Shown one piece after another: positions 1-9,249 of a stretch of DNA of 30,473 bases. The first letter of the stretch is position 1; each line of letters opens with the position of its first letter. A program made the position numbers and the translations under genes. Source of the DNA: a virus; IMG/VR virus record IMGVR_UViG_3300008267_000232, positions 1 to 30,473 of that record. The stretch is one strand, 5' to 3'. The notes beneath the pieces are model-generated. The model was not told the origin of the DNA. It searched no databases and saw only the letters and a program-made list of their open reading frames with translations.

Positions 1-696
1 CAAGAACCCAAAACGTACACAAGCTTCAGCAAAGCATTTAAATTCATCGCTACTAAAATATTTATTATACTTATTATCATCATCATAATAATCATCTTCA
101 GCGATTTCAAAAGTTAAACCACTAAGAAAATTATCAAAATTTGTGCTTAATATAATAGAAGATTTAGTTACCGGTAGGTTGTTATTTGACAGGAAATAAA
201 TATAATTTTTAATAAAATCATCAGTATTTTTTATAGATGAATTTTTTTTGTTACTTGATATTATGTTTGTTTTAAATGCAGTAGAAAAAATTGATTGCTT
301 GGCAACGATTTGATTTGTAAAATTTACGTTTGCTTTATATATTTTTAAATTACTGAAAACGCTATTTTTAGTTATTTTTCCTAAACCAGCAGCTGTACCC
401 AAATATGTTTTCATATCTTCAAAAGCATCAGCAACAAAATTTTGCAATCTAACGTCTTTTCCGTTTGGATTAATATAAGACGTTAAATTGTTATCTAAAT
501 TTATTGGATATATTATATCTCCATCAAGATCTACTAAGCCGAATAAAAAATTTTTTCCATATAAATCATTGAGTGGTAAATCGCCGTTTACATACTCAAG
601 ATACGGTATTGCTTCATCGTAATAATTTTTTCTAAACTCATATATCTGTTCAACAATTTCAGTATTGTTTCTAACTAGTGGTTTAAAAAAAGACAT
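1..696 (-). CDS. Structural protein of unknown function, N-terminal part (runs off left edge)
   Basis: The frame opens with ATG at 696-694 and stays open for 232 codons to the window edge, so the C-terminus is missing. The start is supported by an AGGAAA ribosome-binding site 7-12 bases upstream, which overlaps the TAG stop of the hub gene, and the gap between the genes is only 11 bases. The protein begins MSFFKPLVRN. It contains a short segment around residues 40-60 (LPLNDLYGKNFLFGLVDLDG) and a very acidic Asp/Tyr run (DDYYDDDDN) near residue 205. I see no signal peptide, membrane segment or catalytic motif. Its place immediately after the hub gene in a tail operon suggests a baseplate or other virion component, but that is inference from context only. 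I do not recognise the family. Confidence 0.8.
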   Translation of the reverse strand, partial: MSFFKPLVRNNTEIVEQIYEFRKNYYDEAIPYLEYVNGDLPLNDLYGKNFLFGLVDLDGDIIYPINLDNNLTSYINPNGKDVRLQNFVADAFEDMKTYLGTAAGLGKITKNSVFSNLKIYKANVNFTNQIVAKQSIFSTAFKTNIISSNKKNSSIKNTDDFIKNYIYFLSNNNLPVTKSSIILSTNFDNFLSGLTFEIAEDDYYDDDNKYNKYFSSDEFKCFAEACVRFGFL

Positions 697-707
697 TTTT
701 ATATTTC

Positions 708-3560
708 CTAACAACCTTCATTTTCTTCCACAACTTTTTTGTTTGGATCTTTTGATTTAGAAGCTTTTTTAATACAATTTAATTTTGTTTCATATATATT
801 GTCATTAATAGTACTAGAAACTTTATTGACCATGTAATAACCATCTATATTTAATAAACTTAGATCTATTTGTCTAAGTAATTTTGTACCATGGCTGGTT
901 GTAATATCAGGATTTTTATTTAAATTAAAATATGGCTCAATATATAAAATATCTCCCGGTTTATATATGTCGTTGCCAAACATTTTTATTTCTGCATCAT
1001 ATACTTGTTTTAACATGTGAACGTCGCTCATACCATCTTGATGCGCCAATGCTTCTCTATAAAACGGTGTGTCTGTTTTAGAAAAACTTATAGACTTAAC
1101 TATTCCAGTATCTATACCCATTCTAAGATGATAAATTCTTTTTTTATTATCATCTTCTTCTATAGCGTTTAATTTAGAAACATCTATTTGACTAGAACAA
1201 TATAGAAAATAGTAATCAGCACTACCGGCAGCTGTTAATATGGCATTTTTTATATTAAAACCTTTATTAGAAGCAGCCAGTGCTTTAATAGCTGCAACAT
1301 TTGCAGAAGTTATAAAAGGCATTGCAGCATTAGATTTTGGGTCTATTCCTAGTATTGGATCAACGTTGTTTTTAGAAGAAATAGGGAGAGTTAAATAAAA
1401 TGTAGAAAAATTTATATGCGTATTTTCTGTAATATTTTTTGCTAAATATGAGGGTGAAATTGCAGGAAATAATAAATCACTTATAATATCTTTTATAAAT
1501 AATCCAACAGGATATGTTTCTCTTCTTGGTCTAACTATTTTCTCAAATAGAAAGTTTTGAAACATACTAACAGAAATTGGTATATCTGCTAAATTTACTA
1601 TTAATTCTTTTTTTTCAGCAAATGGAGAATATTGACCTAGCTTGTTTTCTAATTTTTGTTTTAAAGGAAGCTTAATTTTCATATCTCCAACAATAGTTAT
1701 AAATTTTTTTATTTTAGTGTAATCGTTGGGAAGAGCAGGATTATTTCTGAAAACGACATCTAAAACACAATCTAAAATATCACCTAAAAACAAAAAATAC
1801 ATTTCTTTATTTTTAGTATTGCTTAAAGATTTGCCAATAGAACTATTAACATTAGTATTTGTAAAATATTCCTTTAAATTTTTATCATAATATTCTTCTA
1901 AACCTTTATTTATTTGTTCATCATCTGGTGCCTCTTCATTGGAAGAAAACCATGATTGTATTGTTTGTAAAAAACCACTTGTAATAACATTATTTAACTC
2001 AGTAGCATCAGGAATGAAATTTTTTATTGTATTATCATAATCAGCTGCTTGAATAAAGTCTACTCCTATAGGTTTAGCAGACATCCTATTTAATCTTAGT
2101 CCAGCGGATTCTGAATCGGAAAACTCTCTTTCAAAAATAGTGGCGGCTAACCCAGCGTTAAGACCTATTTGAGAATCGTTGTATATAACCGTATAAAGAC
2201 CATATGGTAAAGGACTAGTACCAACTTGTCTAGAAGTGGCTAATCCATTCGCGCCTATCAATGTTTGATATAAGGAATCATAATATTTTTCTTCTTTTTC
2301 ATACAATTTTTTTCTATAATCTTCTATGTTTGCTTGTCCAATGTTTGGATCAGTGTTATTTAATTCATCTATAGCTGCTTCAATTTGTTTTTCGTCTATA
2401 CAGGGAGTTGATTTTATTTTATCTATTTCTTTTTGTCTTGTAACTAATAAGTCATTTAAAGCTTTTCTTATTTTAACTATCTTTTCGTGGTCCTCACCAA
2501 GTCTTAATATATCAGCATCGGCAGAATATAAAATAGAATCTAATGTTGCATAATATTCTATTTTTAGACTTATTGTTGCATCTTCGTTAAATTTTAAATC
2601 ATGAGCAATTGGTGTCAACATCAAAATAACTTTTGTTGCACTAATTGCGTCTTTAATAGAGGTGATTGCTTTTTTTACATCTGCTGGATTTGAAAAAACA
2701 TTATTGAAATATTTTCCAAGTTTATGGTAATAATTATCATCTAAATCAGCATAACCGATTTCTGCTCTTATTCTAAAATATTGTAAATTAGGTTGTAAAT
2801 TAGATGGTATTGGCGAAACTGTATTTGCTGGTGCAGGCGATACGCCAGTAGCAGCAGAAGGAGAACTTGCTGGTGCTTTATTAAATCCAACACCAACTAG
2901 ATCAGAATAAGAAAAACTAAATATAGAGGTTGAGTTTGGCTTTTTTCCAACAAAGCGTGTATCACTACCATTGAACTGTAATTTATTTATTAAATCCTCA
3001 ACGCTTTGAAAATAAATTTCTAATTCAGCTTTTATATTACTAACTATATCAGCTGGATTAGTTCCTAGATAATCATATTTAAATGATTTAATTCCGGCAC
3101 CATTCATTTTTCCAGTGCCTTTTAATACATTTTCAATTGAATCAGCCACATACTCACTGGTATATGGATCATGTTTTACAAACGAATTATCAAATGGGAT
3201 GCGCCATTCGTATTCTTCACGATTAGTTGAAGCCGAGGATTTATCTTGATAGAACACTTTATATAATTTTATTGATGGTAAAAGTGCATTTAAGAACTGC
3301 GGCGGCAATTTATTTATTAAATATGCCATATTAGAGTTCTTAGTAAAATTACTTGTTAAGTCAAAATGACCGGGAACGCCATTTCTTAAACAAGAAAAAT
3401 TAGAATAATTTACTTTTGTTCTATCATAATCTCTTGTTGAACCAACCTGACCGGCTGGATTTTTTACTCTTACTTTTTTTGTTGCATCTAAAATTTCTTT
3501 TAGATGCAACATTAAAAATGCCTGTTCGCCCATTCTTATTTGCTGTGCAGTTATAGCCAT
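708..3560 (-). CDS. Large baseplate hub-like structural protein (gp27/gpD type C-terminus)
   Basis: This 950-residue protein starts with ATG behind a good AAGGGA ribosome-binding site, 3 bases after the LysM gene. The C-terminal part (about residues 820-935) contains a run typical of phage baseplate hub proteins: a REALAHQDG segment, then YKPGDILYIEP, then LNIDGYYMVNKVSSTI. These correspond to the pattern 'G..iyi.p....lgi.GYy.V..v...i' of late-control-D/gp27-like hubs. In P2- and Mu-type tails the hub follows a U-like and a LysM protein, exactly as here. The hub would sit below the tail tube and bind the spike. The protein is about twice the usual size of T4 gp27 (roughly 390 residues) or P2 gpD, with a coiled-coil-like stretch near residues 370-440. 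No lysozyme or other enzyme motif was noticed. The hub call is moderately sure; the role of the long N-terminal two-thirds is unknown. Confidence 0.65.
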   Translation of the reverse strand: MAITAQQIRMGEQAFLMLHLKEILDATKKVRVKNPAGQVGSTRDYDRTKVNYSNFSCLRNGVPGHFDLTSNFTKNSNMAYLINKLPPQFLNALLPSIKLYKVFYQDKSSASTNREEYEWRIPFDNSFVKHDPYTSEYVADSIENVLKGTGKMNGAGIKSFKYDYLGTNPADIVSNIKAELEIYFQSVEDLINKLQFNGSDTRFVGKKPNSTSIFSFSYSDLVGVGFNKAPASSPSAATGVSPAPANTVSPIPSNLQPNLQYFRIRAEIGYADLDDNYYHKLGKYFNNVFSNPADVKKAITSIKDAISATKVILMLTPIAHDLKFNEDATISLKIEYYATLDSILYSADADILRLGEDHEKIVKIRKALNDLLVTRQKEIDKIKSTPCIDEKQIEAAIDELNNTDPNIGQANIEDYRKKLYEKEEKYYDSLYQTLIGANGLATSRQVGTSPLPYGLYTVIYNDSQIGLNAGLAATIFEREFSDSESAGLRLNRMSAKPIGVDFIQAADYDNTIKNFIPDATELNNVITSGFLQTIQSWFSSNEEAPDDEQINKGLEEYYDKNLKEYFTNTNVNSSIGKSLSNTKNKEMYFLFLGDILDCVLDVVFRNNPALPNDYTKIKKFITIVGDMKIKLPLKQKLENKLGQYSPFAEKKELIVNLADIPISVSMFQNFLFEKIVRPRRETYPVGLFIKDIISDLLFPAISPSYLAKNITENTHINFSTFYLTLPISSKNNVDPILGIDPKSNAAMPFITSANVAAIKALAASNKGFNIKNAILTAAGSADYYFLYCSSQIDVSKLNAIEEDDNKKRIYHLRMGIDTGIVKSISFSKTDTPFYREALAHQDGMSDVHMLKQVYDAEIKMFGNDIYKPGDILYIEPYFNLNKNPDITTSHGTKLLRQIDLSLLNIDGYYMVNKVSSTINDNIYETKLNCIKKASKSKDPNKKVVEENEGC

Positions 3561-3563
3561 ATA

Positions 3564-3902
3564 TTATCCCTTCATATATTCCAACACAGTTGATAGTGGA
3601 TATGGTATCATTATTTCATCACCAATTTCAATATGTGATTCCGTTGGAGATTTATTAAATTTTGCTATAATCCACCACATCGTAGAATCTCCATAAAATT
3701 CATGCGCTAATTTATAAAATCTGTCACCATTTTTCCAAATATATCCTACGGTTTGTATTAGTTTCATTTGTTTTTCTGTAGGATATTCAAACGCAGGAGA
3801 GGAATATTGATTTATAAATTTAACATTTCTGTTTTTAAATAACTCTTTATATTTTTCTGAATTGTTTTTTAATATGTCTCTATTATAGTATCTATTAAAC
3901 AT
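3564..3902 (-). CDS. Small LysM-domain baseplate protein (gp53/gpX-like)
   Basis: The 112-residue product has a LysM-like domain at about residues 56-103: WKNGDRFYKLAHEFYGDS, then WWIIAKFN, then IEIGDEIMIP. This is the classic layout of a LysM fold: processive start, YG, W..I...N, and a G..i.iP end. In T4 the wedge protein gp53 carries a C-terminal LysM domain, and Mu/P2-type tails have a small LysM protein (gpX-like) between the U-like protein and the hub. The position here, between a U-like gene and the hub gene, matches. The N-terminal 55 residues are basic and probably form a small anchoring segment. The ATG start is not well served by a ribosome-binding site: the nearest AAGGA lies about 19 bases upstream, so a slightly different start or translational coupling is possible. 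Confidence 0.75.
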   Translation of the reverse strand: MFNRYYNRDILKNNSEKYKELFKNRNVKFINQYSSPAFEYPTEKQMKLIQTVGYIWKNGDRFYKLAHEFYGDSTMWWIIAKFNKSPTESHIEIGDEIMIPYPLSTVLEYMKG

Positions 3903-3932
3903 AGGTTTATATTTGTTTATTTTCCTTATTTA

Positions 3933-5123
3933 TTAAAAACTTTCTCCTTCATCAAAATTCACTACTTCATATTTAGTAGGAGTAAATCCTCGCAAATAAA
4001 GTTGTCTTCTTTCCTCGAAAAGTGGACTTTTCCTAAAATTATAAAACTGCTCTGTACTATGAGCAATTTCATATCGTTGTGCATTTCTTATTGCTTGAGC
4101 GCTTTTTTCTTTACCTGTCTGTACCCAAGGTATTTTTTCTGAATCGATAGTCGTATTTGGTTTTTGTGAAGTTTGATTGCCATTTACTGGTTTTCCGGCG
4201 TCAGCTTTTTTCTTGTCTTGTTTTTCTTTTTTGTCTTGTCCGGATTTTTCATTATCTTCACTCTCCGTTTTTGCAGACGCTGAACCTTTTGGTTTATTAG
4301 GATCGCCTTGTGGATCAACTGGAGCAGAAGCAGTATCTTGTGCTGTGCCAGCAACAGGAGCGCCTTTTACCGGAAGACCTGTTTCTGTATTGCCTTGTAA
4401 TTGTTTAAGTGCCTCTGAATGTTTTTTCATAGCTTCTTGCACTTCAGCGCTACTCTTTGATGCGCCAAATCTATGAGAAAAAGTAGAAGCGTTAATTGAT
4501 ACTCTTGGATAAATATTGTTGCCTAATCTTTGCTGTCCTAATGCATGTTCGTGAATAACATTCAAACTAAGAGAAACTTTGATTAATTTAGGATATATTC
4601 TATTATCTACTTCCAAGACTCCTTGCGCCATATCCGGTTTAAAATCAAAATTTCTAAAATAACATAATAAGCCAGAATTGTTATTTTCATCGTATTCATG
4701 ACTAGAACCTTGTGCAAATCCAGCATTTTCAATAAAATTAGCAAATTTAACTCTAAAAAGAGGTGGAGAGCTTAAAGTACTAATTCCATAAAGATCTGAT
4801 GTATAAATCGGATATAGTCCTTCTATTATGTTATCAATACTTGTTGCATTTTTTGCTGCTGTAATTAAATCGTTACTTGGCACATCAAAAGATAAACTTA
4901 TGGTTCTAACAGTATTTTTAAATGTAGCTATTGGATCCATTTTACCATAAACTTCAGTTGTGTTCCAATTAGATGTAAATCCGTCAACATAATCAGTAAC
5001 AAACGCCGGGAACCACACCGATTTATTATTACTGAAACAGTAAATAAATATTTTACTTTGTATTTTATTGGCTAATGCTTGTTTTATACCATTAGAAAAA
5101 ATATCATATTGTTTAGGATTCAT
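3933..5123 (-). CDS. Baseplate/tail-tube end protein, gpU-like (inferred)
   Basis: The 396-residue protein starts with ATG behind GTAGGT. Its N-terminal half has the pattern FPAFVTDYVDGFTSNWNTTEVYGKMDPIATFKN (in parts), followed by TVRTISLSFDVPS, then GLYPIY, SPPLFRVKF and later VIHEHALG. I recognise this combination from structural proteins that lie just after the tape measure gene in many contractile-tail phages. The layout suggests a tube-like beta-barrel protein similar to P2 gpU or a tube initiator. The region from about residue 225 to 335 is low-complexity, rich in Lys, Ala, Gly and Asp (PVKGAPVAG, KKEKQDKKKAD), and is probably disordered. The C-terminal 60 residues regain order (FYNFRKSPLFEERRQLYLRG). 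Location in the baseplate centre is inferred from gene order; the exact role is uncertain. Confidence 0.6.
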   Translation of the reverse strand: MNPKQYDIFSNGIKQALANKIQSKIFIYCFSNNKSVWFPAFVTDYVDGFTSNWNTTEVYGKMDPIATFKNTVRTISLSFDVPSNDLITAAKNATSIDNIIEGLYPIYTSDLYGISTLSSPPLFRVKFANFIENAGFAQGSSHEYDENNNSGLLCYFRNFDFKPDMAQGVLEVDNRIYPKLIKVSLSLNVIHEHALGQQRLGNNIYPRVSINASTFSHRFGASKSSAEVQEAMKKHSEALKQLQGNTETGLPVKGAPVAGTAQDTASAPVDPQGDPNKPKGSASAKTESEDNEKSGQDKKEKQDKKKADAGKPVNGNQTSQKPNTTIDSEKIPWVQTGKEKSAQAIRNAQRYEIAHSTEQFYNFRKSPLFEERRQLYLRGFTPTKYEVVNFDEGESF

Positions 5124-5151
5124 AATTATTTACCTACGTCTTTAAAAAGCT

Positions 5152-8100
5152 TTATAATTTAAAATTGTCTTTAGCCATTGAGTTACCAATAATTGCATTT
5201 TTAACTGCTGTACCGTCTATATTAATTATTATATTATGCGATTTTTGTCCTTCGCGTCCACCGCTACTTAATTTAATCAATTCTCTTAATGCATTAACTA
5301 ATGCATCTTTATTTTCATCTTTTGAGCCTTTTTGAGCTTCATAATACTGTTTTACTGTTGATATAAAATTGGTTGCTGGTTCTAGAGTTTCTTTACTGGT
5401 GGAAGCACTTAGTTTTAATGTTTCGTTTAGTGGAGTTAAAGTTGCTCTTAGAGCAACAGATTTTTCAGCTGGGAACTCATTTATATTGGCATTTATGCCA
5501 GATAACATTGGAGAAACAAGATTAATTTTAGTTTCAGAAGCTGAACTAATAACACTCAATAGAGTTGTTATTGCATTAACAGTAGAAACAAAATTATTAG
5601 CTAATTTATCACTAAATTTGTCTAAATTTGTAATTATTTTTTCTATTATATTATTGAAACCTTTTAATGGAGTTAAATTGATTTGTGATATTGATATGGA
5701 AACAGCTTTAACAGAATCTAAATAACCAGATAAAGAATTTAAATTTATTTTATTATCATTTATATTTTTTATATCGTTAAAAACTTTTGTAATTTTATTT
5801 ATACTTGAAACAAAATCATTATTTATTTTTATTGTTAATTTATCAATATTGTTAATAATTTTTTCTATAACATTACCAAATACTTTTAAAGGTTCTATAT
5901 TAATTTTATTAATAAATAAAGATATTTTGTTAATTGATTCAAAATTAATATTAGATAATTTTGATGTCAAAAAATCAAACGATTCTGCATATAGTTTTAT
6001 TGGAGAAGCATCAAGCTTTGGAAGAGATTTAGACATCTTTTCAAGCGCATCGCTATATTTATTAATTTTTTCTATTTGCTTATCATCAATATTTATAGTG
6101 GATGTATTAATAGAGTTTAAATAACCAATTAAATTATTTATTGGTATTTTTGTGATAGATAAAGTTATATCATTTATTTTTTTGATTATACCATCTATTC
6201 CCTGTAGATAACTACTAATTGGCTTTAAACTTAAATCTTTTAAACTAGACATTGCTTGATTAATAGAATTAGCAACTTTTTCTAAACCATCAAAAGATTT
6301 ATCTTTTATATTAGCTAAAGCAACGTTCATTTGCGTTAATAATTGATTAAATTTATTAATATTATCAGTTGGTAAAATTTTAAATTTCTGTGTAATATTA
6401 GAAATAAAATTATTTAATTTTTCTAAATTATCTGTAGAAATATTAGTGCCAACCGTTACTTGACTCATCTGTGTTATCGATGCAACAGTAGCATTAAAAT
6501 TATACGTTTGATTTTCTGGTATATCTTTTAATTCCTTAGATATTTTAGCTATTCCTTTTGCAGCATCTTCTAAAACCGATGACTTAATTTCTGGTAATCT
6601 TAAAAGAAATCCTAGAGCGTCTGACACACTTTTCATAGCGTCTTTATCAATAGCTTTTGATAAAGCATACATAGCCGTACCTAATGAAATTATTGTTGCC
6701 AATAAAAACGCCATACCAGCACCAAATATAACCCATCCTGCTGGGCTTGCAACCGCTGCACCAACGGCACCAAGAACAATAATTAATGTTGCTAATGAGG
6801 CAGCTAGACCACCAACTGAATCTATTGCCACTGGGGATTCCTTACCTAGCAAACTTATCTGTGACACTAGGAGTGCCATGCCACCTGCCGCTAAACCAAT
6901 TCCTAAACCTATTAATGCCACGGCACCACCAAAAGCTAATAAACCTGCTTCAGCTACCTCTAAAGCGCCACTATAAGCTAAAAGAGCCATTATGACAGTT
7001 ATTGCTACAATGGTACCAGAAAGTTTCCACAAAGCGCTACTAACGCCGTCTAATTGATCTTTATTTAATCCTTTAAAGGCGCTAGCTAATAAGCCAATAC
7101 CACCAGCAGCAGCACCAATCCCAATACCTATGCCTGCTATGGCAACACCAAAACCCATCATTGATCTTCCAAGAGATACAGCCGAAGTGGAAGTTATTTC
7201 AGAAGCTATTTTTGTTTTAACTGCTTCTTCTTGAACAGTGGTACCAAATAGTTTAATTTTAAGTCTCTCTACGAGAGCAGCAAGACCCACGGCCCTAAAA
7301 CCAGCAATAAGTGGAATAAAAATAGTTCTAAGAGTTTGGAAAGCAGCATATAATCCTATAACAAAAGCTGGTATACCTCCGAGTGTTTTATTGAGCCACA
7401 TAAACATATTAACGGCTTTGATAACTAAATTAACAGCCGGTTCTAAAACTATATAGAATTGATAAAATGAGGCTTTTAATTTATCAGTTATTTTTGCTGC
7501 TTCTTCTTCTGCATCTTTAAGCTTTTTGCTGCTAGCTTCTGATTCTGCCATTTTCTGCATCATTTGAGCAGTGGAACCATTGAATATTTGATTTGCTTCT
7601 GCTAAATTCGTTATACCCAATCTTGCCGCAAGTGCTTTTTGTGTCCACTTATCTAGATCAGAAAACTGTTTACCAGACATTTCCATGCCACGTTTTAATA
7701 TTACCAAACGATCATTTTCTTTAGCGTTCATCATTTCAATACCGTCTAGATAATTTCCGCCTAATACAGCATTAAAACCAGCTGCTGCGCGTGTAGCGCC
7801 TTCAAAAGTATCAAATTGATCGCCAATAACTTTTGTTAATGTTGACATTTCTACGCCAAGTGATTTTGCTTGTTTTTCTAAATCTTTAAAAACATTTATA
7901 CCTTCCTTACCATAAACAGAAATCATTGGTAAAGCAGTGGCAAAATCCTGTGTCATTTTTTTAGCTGATATACCTGCACCTATTGCAGAAGCTGCTAAAG
8001 ATTGATTAATTCTTGCTGCTTCCAGCATATTAGTTTTAAATGTTTTTTCAATCGAATTAATATTTCTAGAAGATGTCTCAGCGCTAACACCTAATAATTC

Positions 8101-9000
8101 TAAACTAGAAACCATTAGTGTTACTTCGTTACGTGCTGATGTTCCTGCATCAGAGAAACTGGAAACACCTTCTCTTAGAGTTACAAAAGAGTTTGCTAAT
8201 TTTTCAGAACCTATACCAAAACTAGAAGCCTCACTTAATAAACCAGCAGTCATAGTTTCAGATGCTAGTTGCGTATCGCCGGTTGCAGCAGCTATTTTTT
8301 GTTGGACTGCCAATATTTCTTTAGAATATTGAACTCCTAATTGTATTAATCCATTTATGGTTGTAAAAGATTTAATTTGTTCGGTAAATTGTTTTACTAT
8401 TTCTTTACCTATGTTTTGTCTTTCTTCTTCTGTTTTCTTTAATTGATCCGCTTCTTTTTTTAAATTATTTAATTCTTTAGATTGATTTCTGTACTCAATA
8501 GTGGATTTATTTAATAAATTTTGCGCTTGTGCTAATTTTCCATTTTGTTGATCTTGTAAATTAGCATATTCTTTAAATTCTTTTAAAGTTAGACTTAAAT
8601 ATCCTTTTTCTTCTAATTTTTTAGATAGTTCTTCTTTTCGTTTTTTTAAACCATCAACAGTTTCTGCTAATAATTTAATTTCTCTTTTTCTTTGCTCTAA
8701 AATTTTTTCATCTATCTCTACTTGAACAGATGCGGCTTCTGCTTGTGAAGCAGCTACTTTTTTTAATTCTTTTAAAGCATCTATTTCAGTATTTAAATCA
8801 TCTATAGCTTGAGCGTTTTCAAGAGCTAATTTTCTTTTTAAATCTATTTGCTCTTTTATTACTTCATTACCTTGATTGACCGACTTATTATAATCTATTT
8901 GTTTATTTAATAAATCACTAATAACTTCTAGATATTTTTTAGTATCTATAGTGTTTTCAGTTGTTGGAGGATTTACTGGTGAGGTTGATGGATCTGCCAT
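5152..9000 (-). CDS. Tail tape measure protein
   Basis: This 1282-residue protein has the hallmarks of a tape measure protein. Residues 1-220 are predicted coiled coil, very rich in Lys, Glu, Leu and Gln. Next comes a conserved-looking helical region (about 240-480). From about 535 to 790 there are four long hydrophobic, Gly/Ala-rich segments able to cross a membrane. The last 450 residues are an Asn/Ile/Lys-rich helical region with internal repeats, ending in NIIINIDG and AKDNFKL. Such proteins fill the tube, set tail length and are ejected into the host envelope. At about 0.15 nm per residue the tail would be near 190 nm. The gene follows the tail-assembly chaperone and its frameshift frame, the standard position. 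A perfect terminator lies just upstream, so it probably has its own promoter. Its ribosome-binding site is AAAGGT. No peptidase or lytic motif was seen. Confidence 0.88.
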   Translation of the reverse strand: MADPSTSPVNPPTTENTIDTKKYLEVISDLLNKQIDYNKSVNQGNEVIKEQIDLKRKLALENAQAIDDLNTEIDALKELKKVAASQAEAASVQVEIDEKILEQRKREIKLLAETVDGLKKRKEELSKKLEEKGYLSLTLKEFKEYANLQDQQNGKLAQAQNLLNKSTIEYRNQSKELNNLKKEADQLKKTEEERQNIGKEIVKQFTEQIKSFTTINGLIQLGVQYSKEILAVQQKIAAATGDTQLASETMTAGLLSEASSFGIGSEKLANSFVTLREGVSSFSDAGTSARNEVTLMVSSLELLGVSAETSSRNINSIEKTFKTNMLEAARINQSLAASAIGAGISAKKMTQDFATALPMISVYGKEGINVFKDLEKQAKSLGVEMSTLTKVIGDQFDTFEGATRAAAGFNAVLGGNYLDGIEMMNAKENDRLVILKRGMEMSGKQFSDLDKWTQKALAARLGITNLAEANQIFNGSTAQMMQKMAESEASSKKLKDAEEEAAKITDKLKASFYQFYIVLEPAVNLVIKAVNMFMWLNKTLGGIPAFVIGLYAAFQTLRTIFIPLIAGFRAVGLAALVERLKIKLFGTTVQEEAVKTKIASEITSTSAVSLGRSMMGFGVAIAGIGIGIGAAAGGIGLLASAFKGLNKDQLDGVSSALWKLSGTIVAITVIMALLAYSGALEVAEAGLLAFGGAVALIGLGIGLAAGGMALLVSQISLLGKESPVAIDSVGGLAASLATLIIVLGAVGAAVASPAGWVIFGAGMAFLLATIISLGTAMYALSKAIDKDAMKSVSDALGFLLRLPEIKSSVLEDAAKGIAKISKELKDIPENQTYNFNATVASITQMSQVTVGTNISTDNLEKLNNFISNITQKFKILPTDNINKFNQLLTQMNVALANIKDKSFDGLEKVANSINQAMSSLKDLSLKPISSYLQGIDGIIKKINDITLSITKIPINNLIGYLNSINTSTINIDDKQIEKINKYSDALEKMSKSLPKLDASPIKLYAESFDFLTSKLSNINFESINKISLFINKINIEPLKVFGNVIEKIINNIDKLTIKINNDFVSSINKITKVFNDIKNINDNKINLNSLSGYLDSVKAVSISISQINLTPLKGFNNIIEKIITNLDKFSDKLANNFVSTVNAITTLLSVISSASETKINLVSPMLSGINANINEFPAEKSVALRATLTPLNETLKLSASTSKETLEPATNFISTVKQYYEAQKGSKDENKDALVNALRELIKLSSGGREGQKSHNIIINIDGTAVKNAIIGNSMAKDNFKL
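5506..5949 (-). repeat. Imperfect tandem repeat of about 74 codons in the tape measure gene
   Basis: Two successive copies can be read in the protein. One contains INIEPLKVFGNVIEKIINNI followed by NDFVSSINKITKVFNDI. The next contains INLTPLKGFNNIIEKIITNL followed by NNFVSTVNAITTLLSVI. The PLK motifs are 222 bases apart at 5661 and 5883. Upstream there are weaker half-length relatives (ASPIKLYAESFDFL and LKPISSYLQGID). The outer limits are approximate. Repeats of this type in tape measure proteins are a plausible route to tail-length change. Confidence 0.6.
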
Positions 9001-9020
9001 GATTTATTACCTTTAAAAAG

Positions 9021-9028
9021 ATATAAGT
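9021..9028 (-). promoter_or_regulatory. Candidate promoter element upstream of tape measure gene
   Basis: The 40 bases between the terminator at 9041-9070 and the tape measure start must contain a promoter if the terminator works. The minus strand there reads TTACTTATATCTTT, which resembles the ACTATTTATA motif upstream of other late genes in this window. The evidence is weak because the DNA is AT-rich. Confidence 0.22.
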
Positions 9029-9040
9029 AATTAGTAAGTC

Positions 9041-9070
9041 AAAAAAAATGAGCAGGCTTTCGCCTGCTCA
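9041..9070 (-). terminator. Strong intrinsic terminator after the chaperone frameshift frame
   Basis: On the minus strand a perfect 9-bp stem (TGAGCAGGC / GCCTGCTCA, 9062-9070 with 9049-9057) closes a GAAA tetraloop and is followed directly by eight T residues (9048-9041). It lies 8 bases after the stop of the overlapping frame at 9081-9079 and 40 bases before the tape measure start. It therefore separates the tube/chaperone unit from the tape measure/baseplate unit. Confidence 0.93.
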
Positions 9071-9078
9071 CTAGATAT

Positions 9079-9249
9079 TTATTTTTTTATAGTATCTGAT
9101 TCTTTTTTAATTTGATCAGATAATTTATCTATAAACCATTTTCTTAATTGTATTGGTAGGTTATAACTTTCAAAAAGACTAAAACCACCATAATATTTTA
9201 AATAGAAAAATGCTTCATAGATGTTTTGTTGGTATTCGCTACTTAAACC
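9079..9249 (-). CDS. Start-less overlapping frame: C-terminal extension of the tail-assembly chaperone, made by frameshifting
   Basis: After the chaperone stop an open frame continues for 56 codons to TAA at 9081-9079, in the +1 frame relative to the chaperone. It encodes GLSSEYQQNIYEAFFYLKYY, then a GGFSLFESYNLP segment, then IQLRKWFIDKLSDQIKKE. The 'aromatic-rich, GGFS..E...LP...R.WF...L..Q...E' pattern is one I know from the short frames that sit between chaperone and tape measure genes. It has no ATG, GTG or TTG in frame: the upstream in-frame stop is at about 9256-9275 and the only starts nearby are in other frames. The simplest reading is that it is translated only as a fusion with the upstream chaperone, giving about 339 residues. 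This parallels lambda G/GT and P2 E/E', where the long form recruits the tape measure protein. Confidence 0.8.
   Translation of the reverse strand, partial: GLSSEYQQNIYEAFFYLKYYGGFSLFESYNLPIQLRKWFIDKLSDQIKKESDTIKK

Noticed and set aside
4177-4476. Plus-strand 99-codon frame opposite the 396-residue gene
   Set aside because: It mirrors the low-complexity Lys/Ala/Gly region of the real gene and has no ribosome-binding site or family pattern.
9190-9230. Short ATG frames between the chaperone stop and the terminator
   Set aside because: They end after a few codons (ATG AAG CAT ... TAA and ATG GTG GTT ... TAA) and are in other phases than the protein-like frame.
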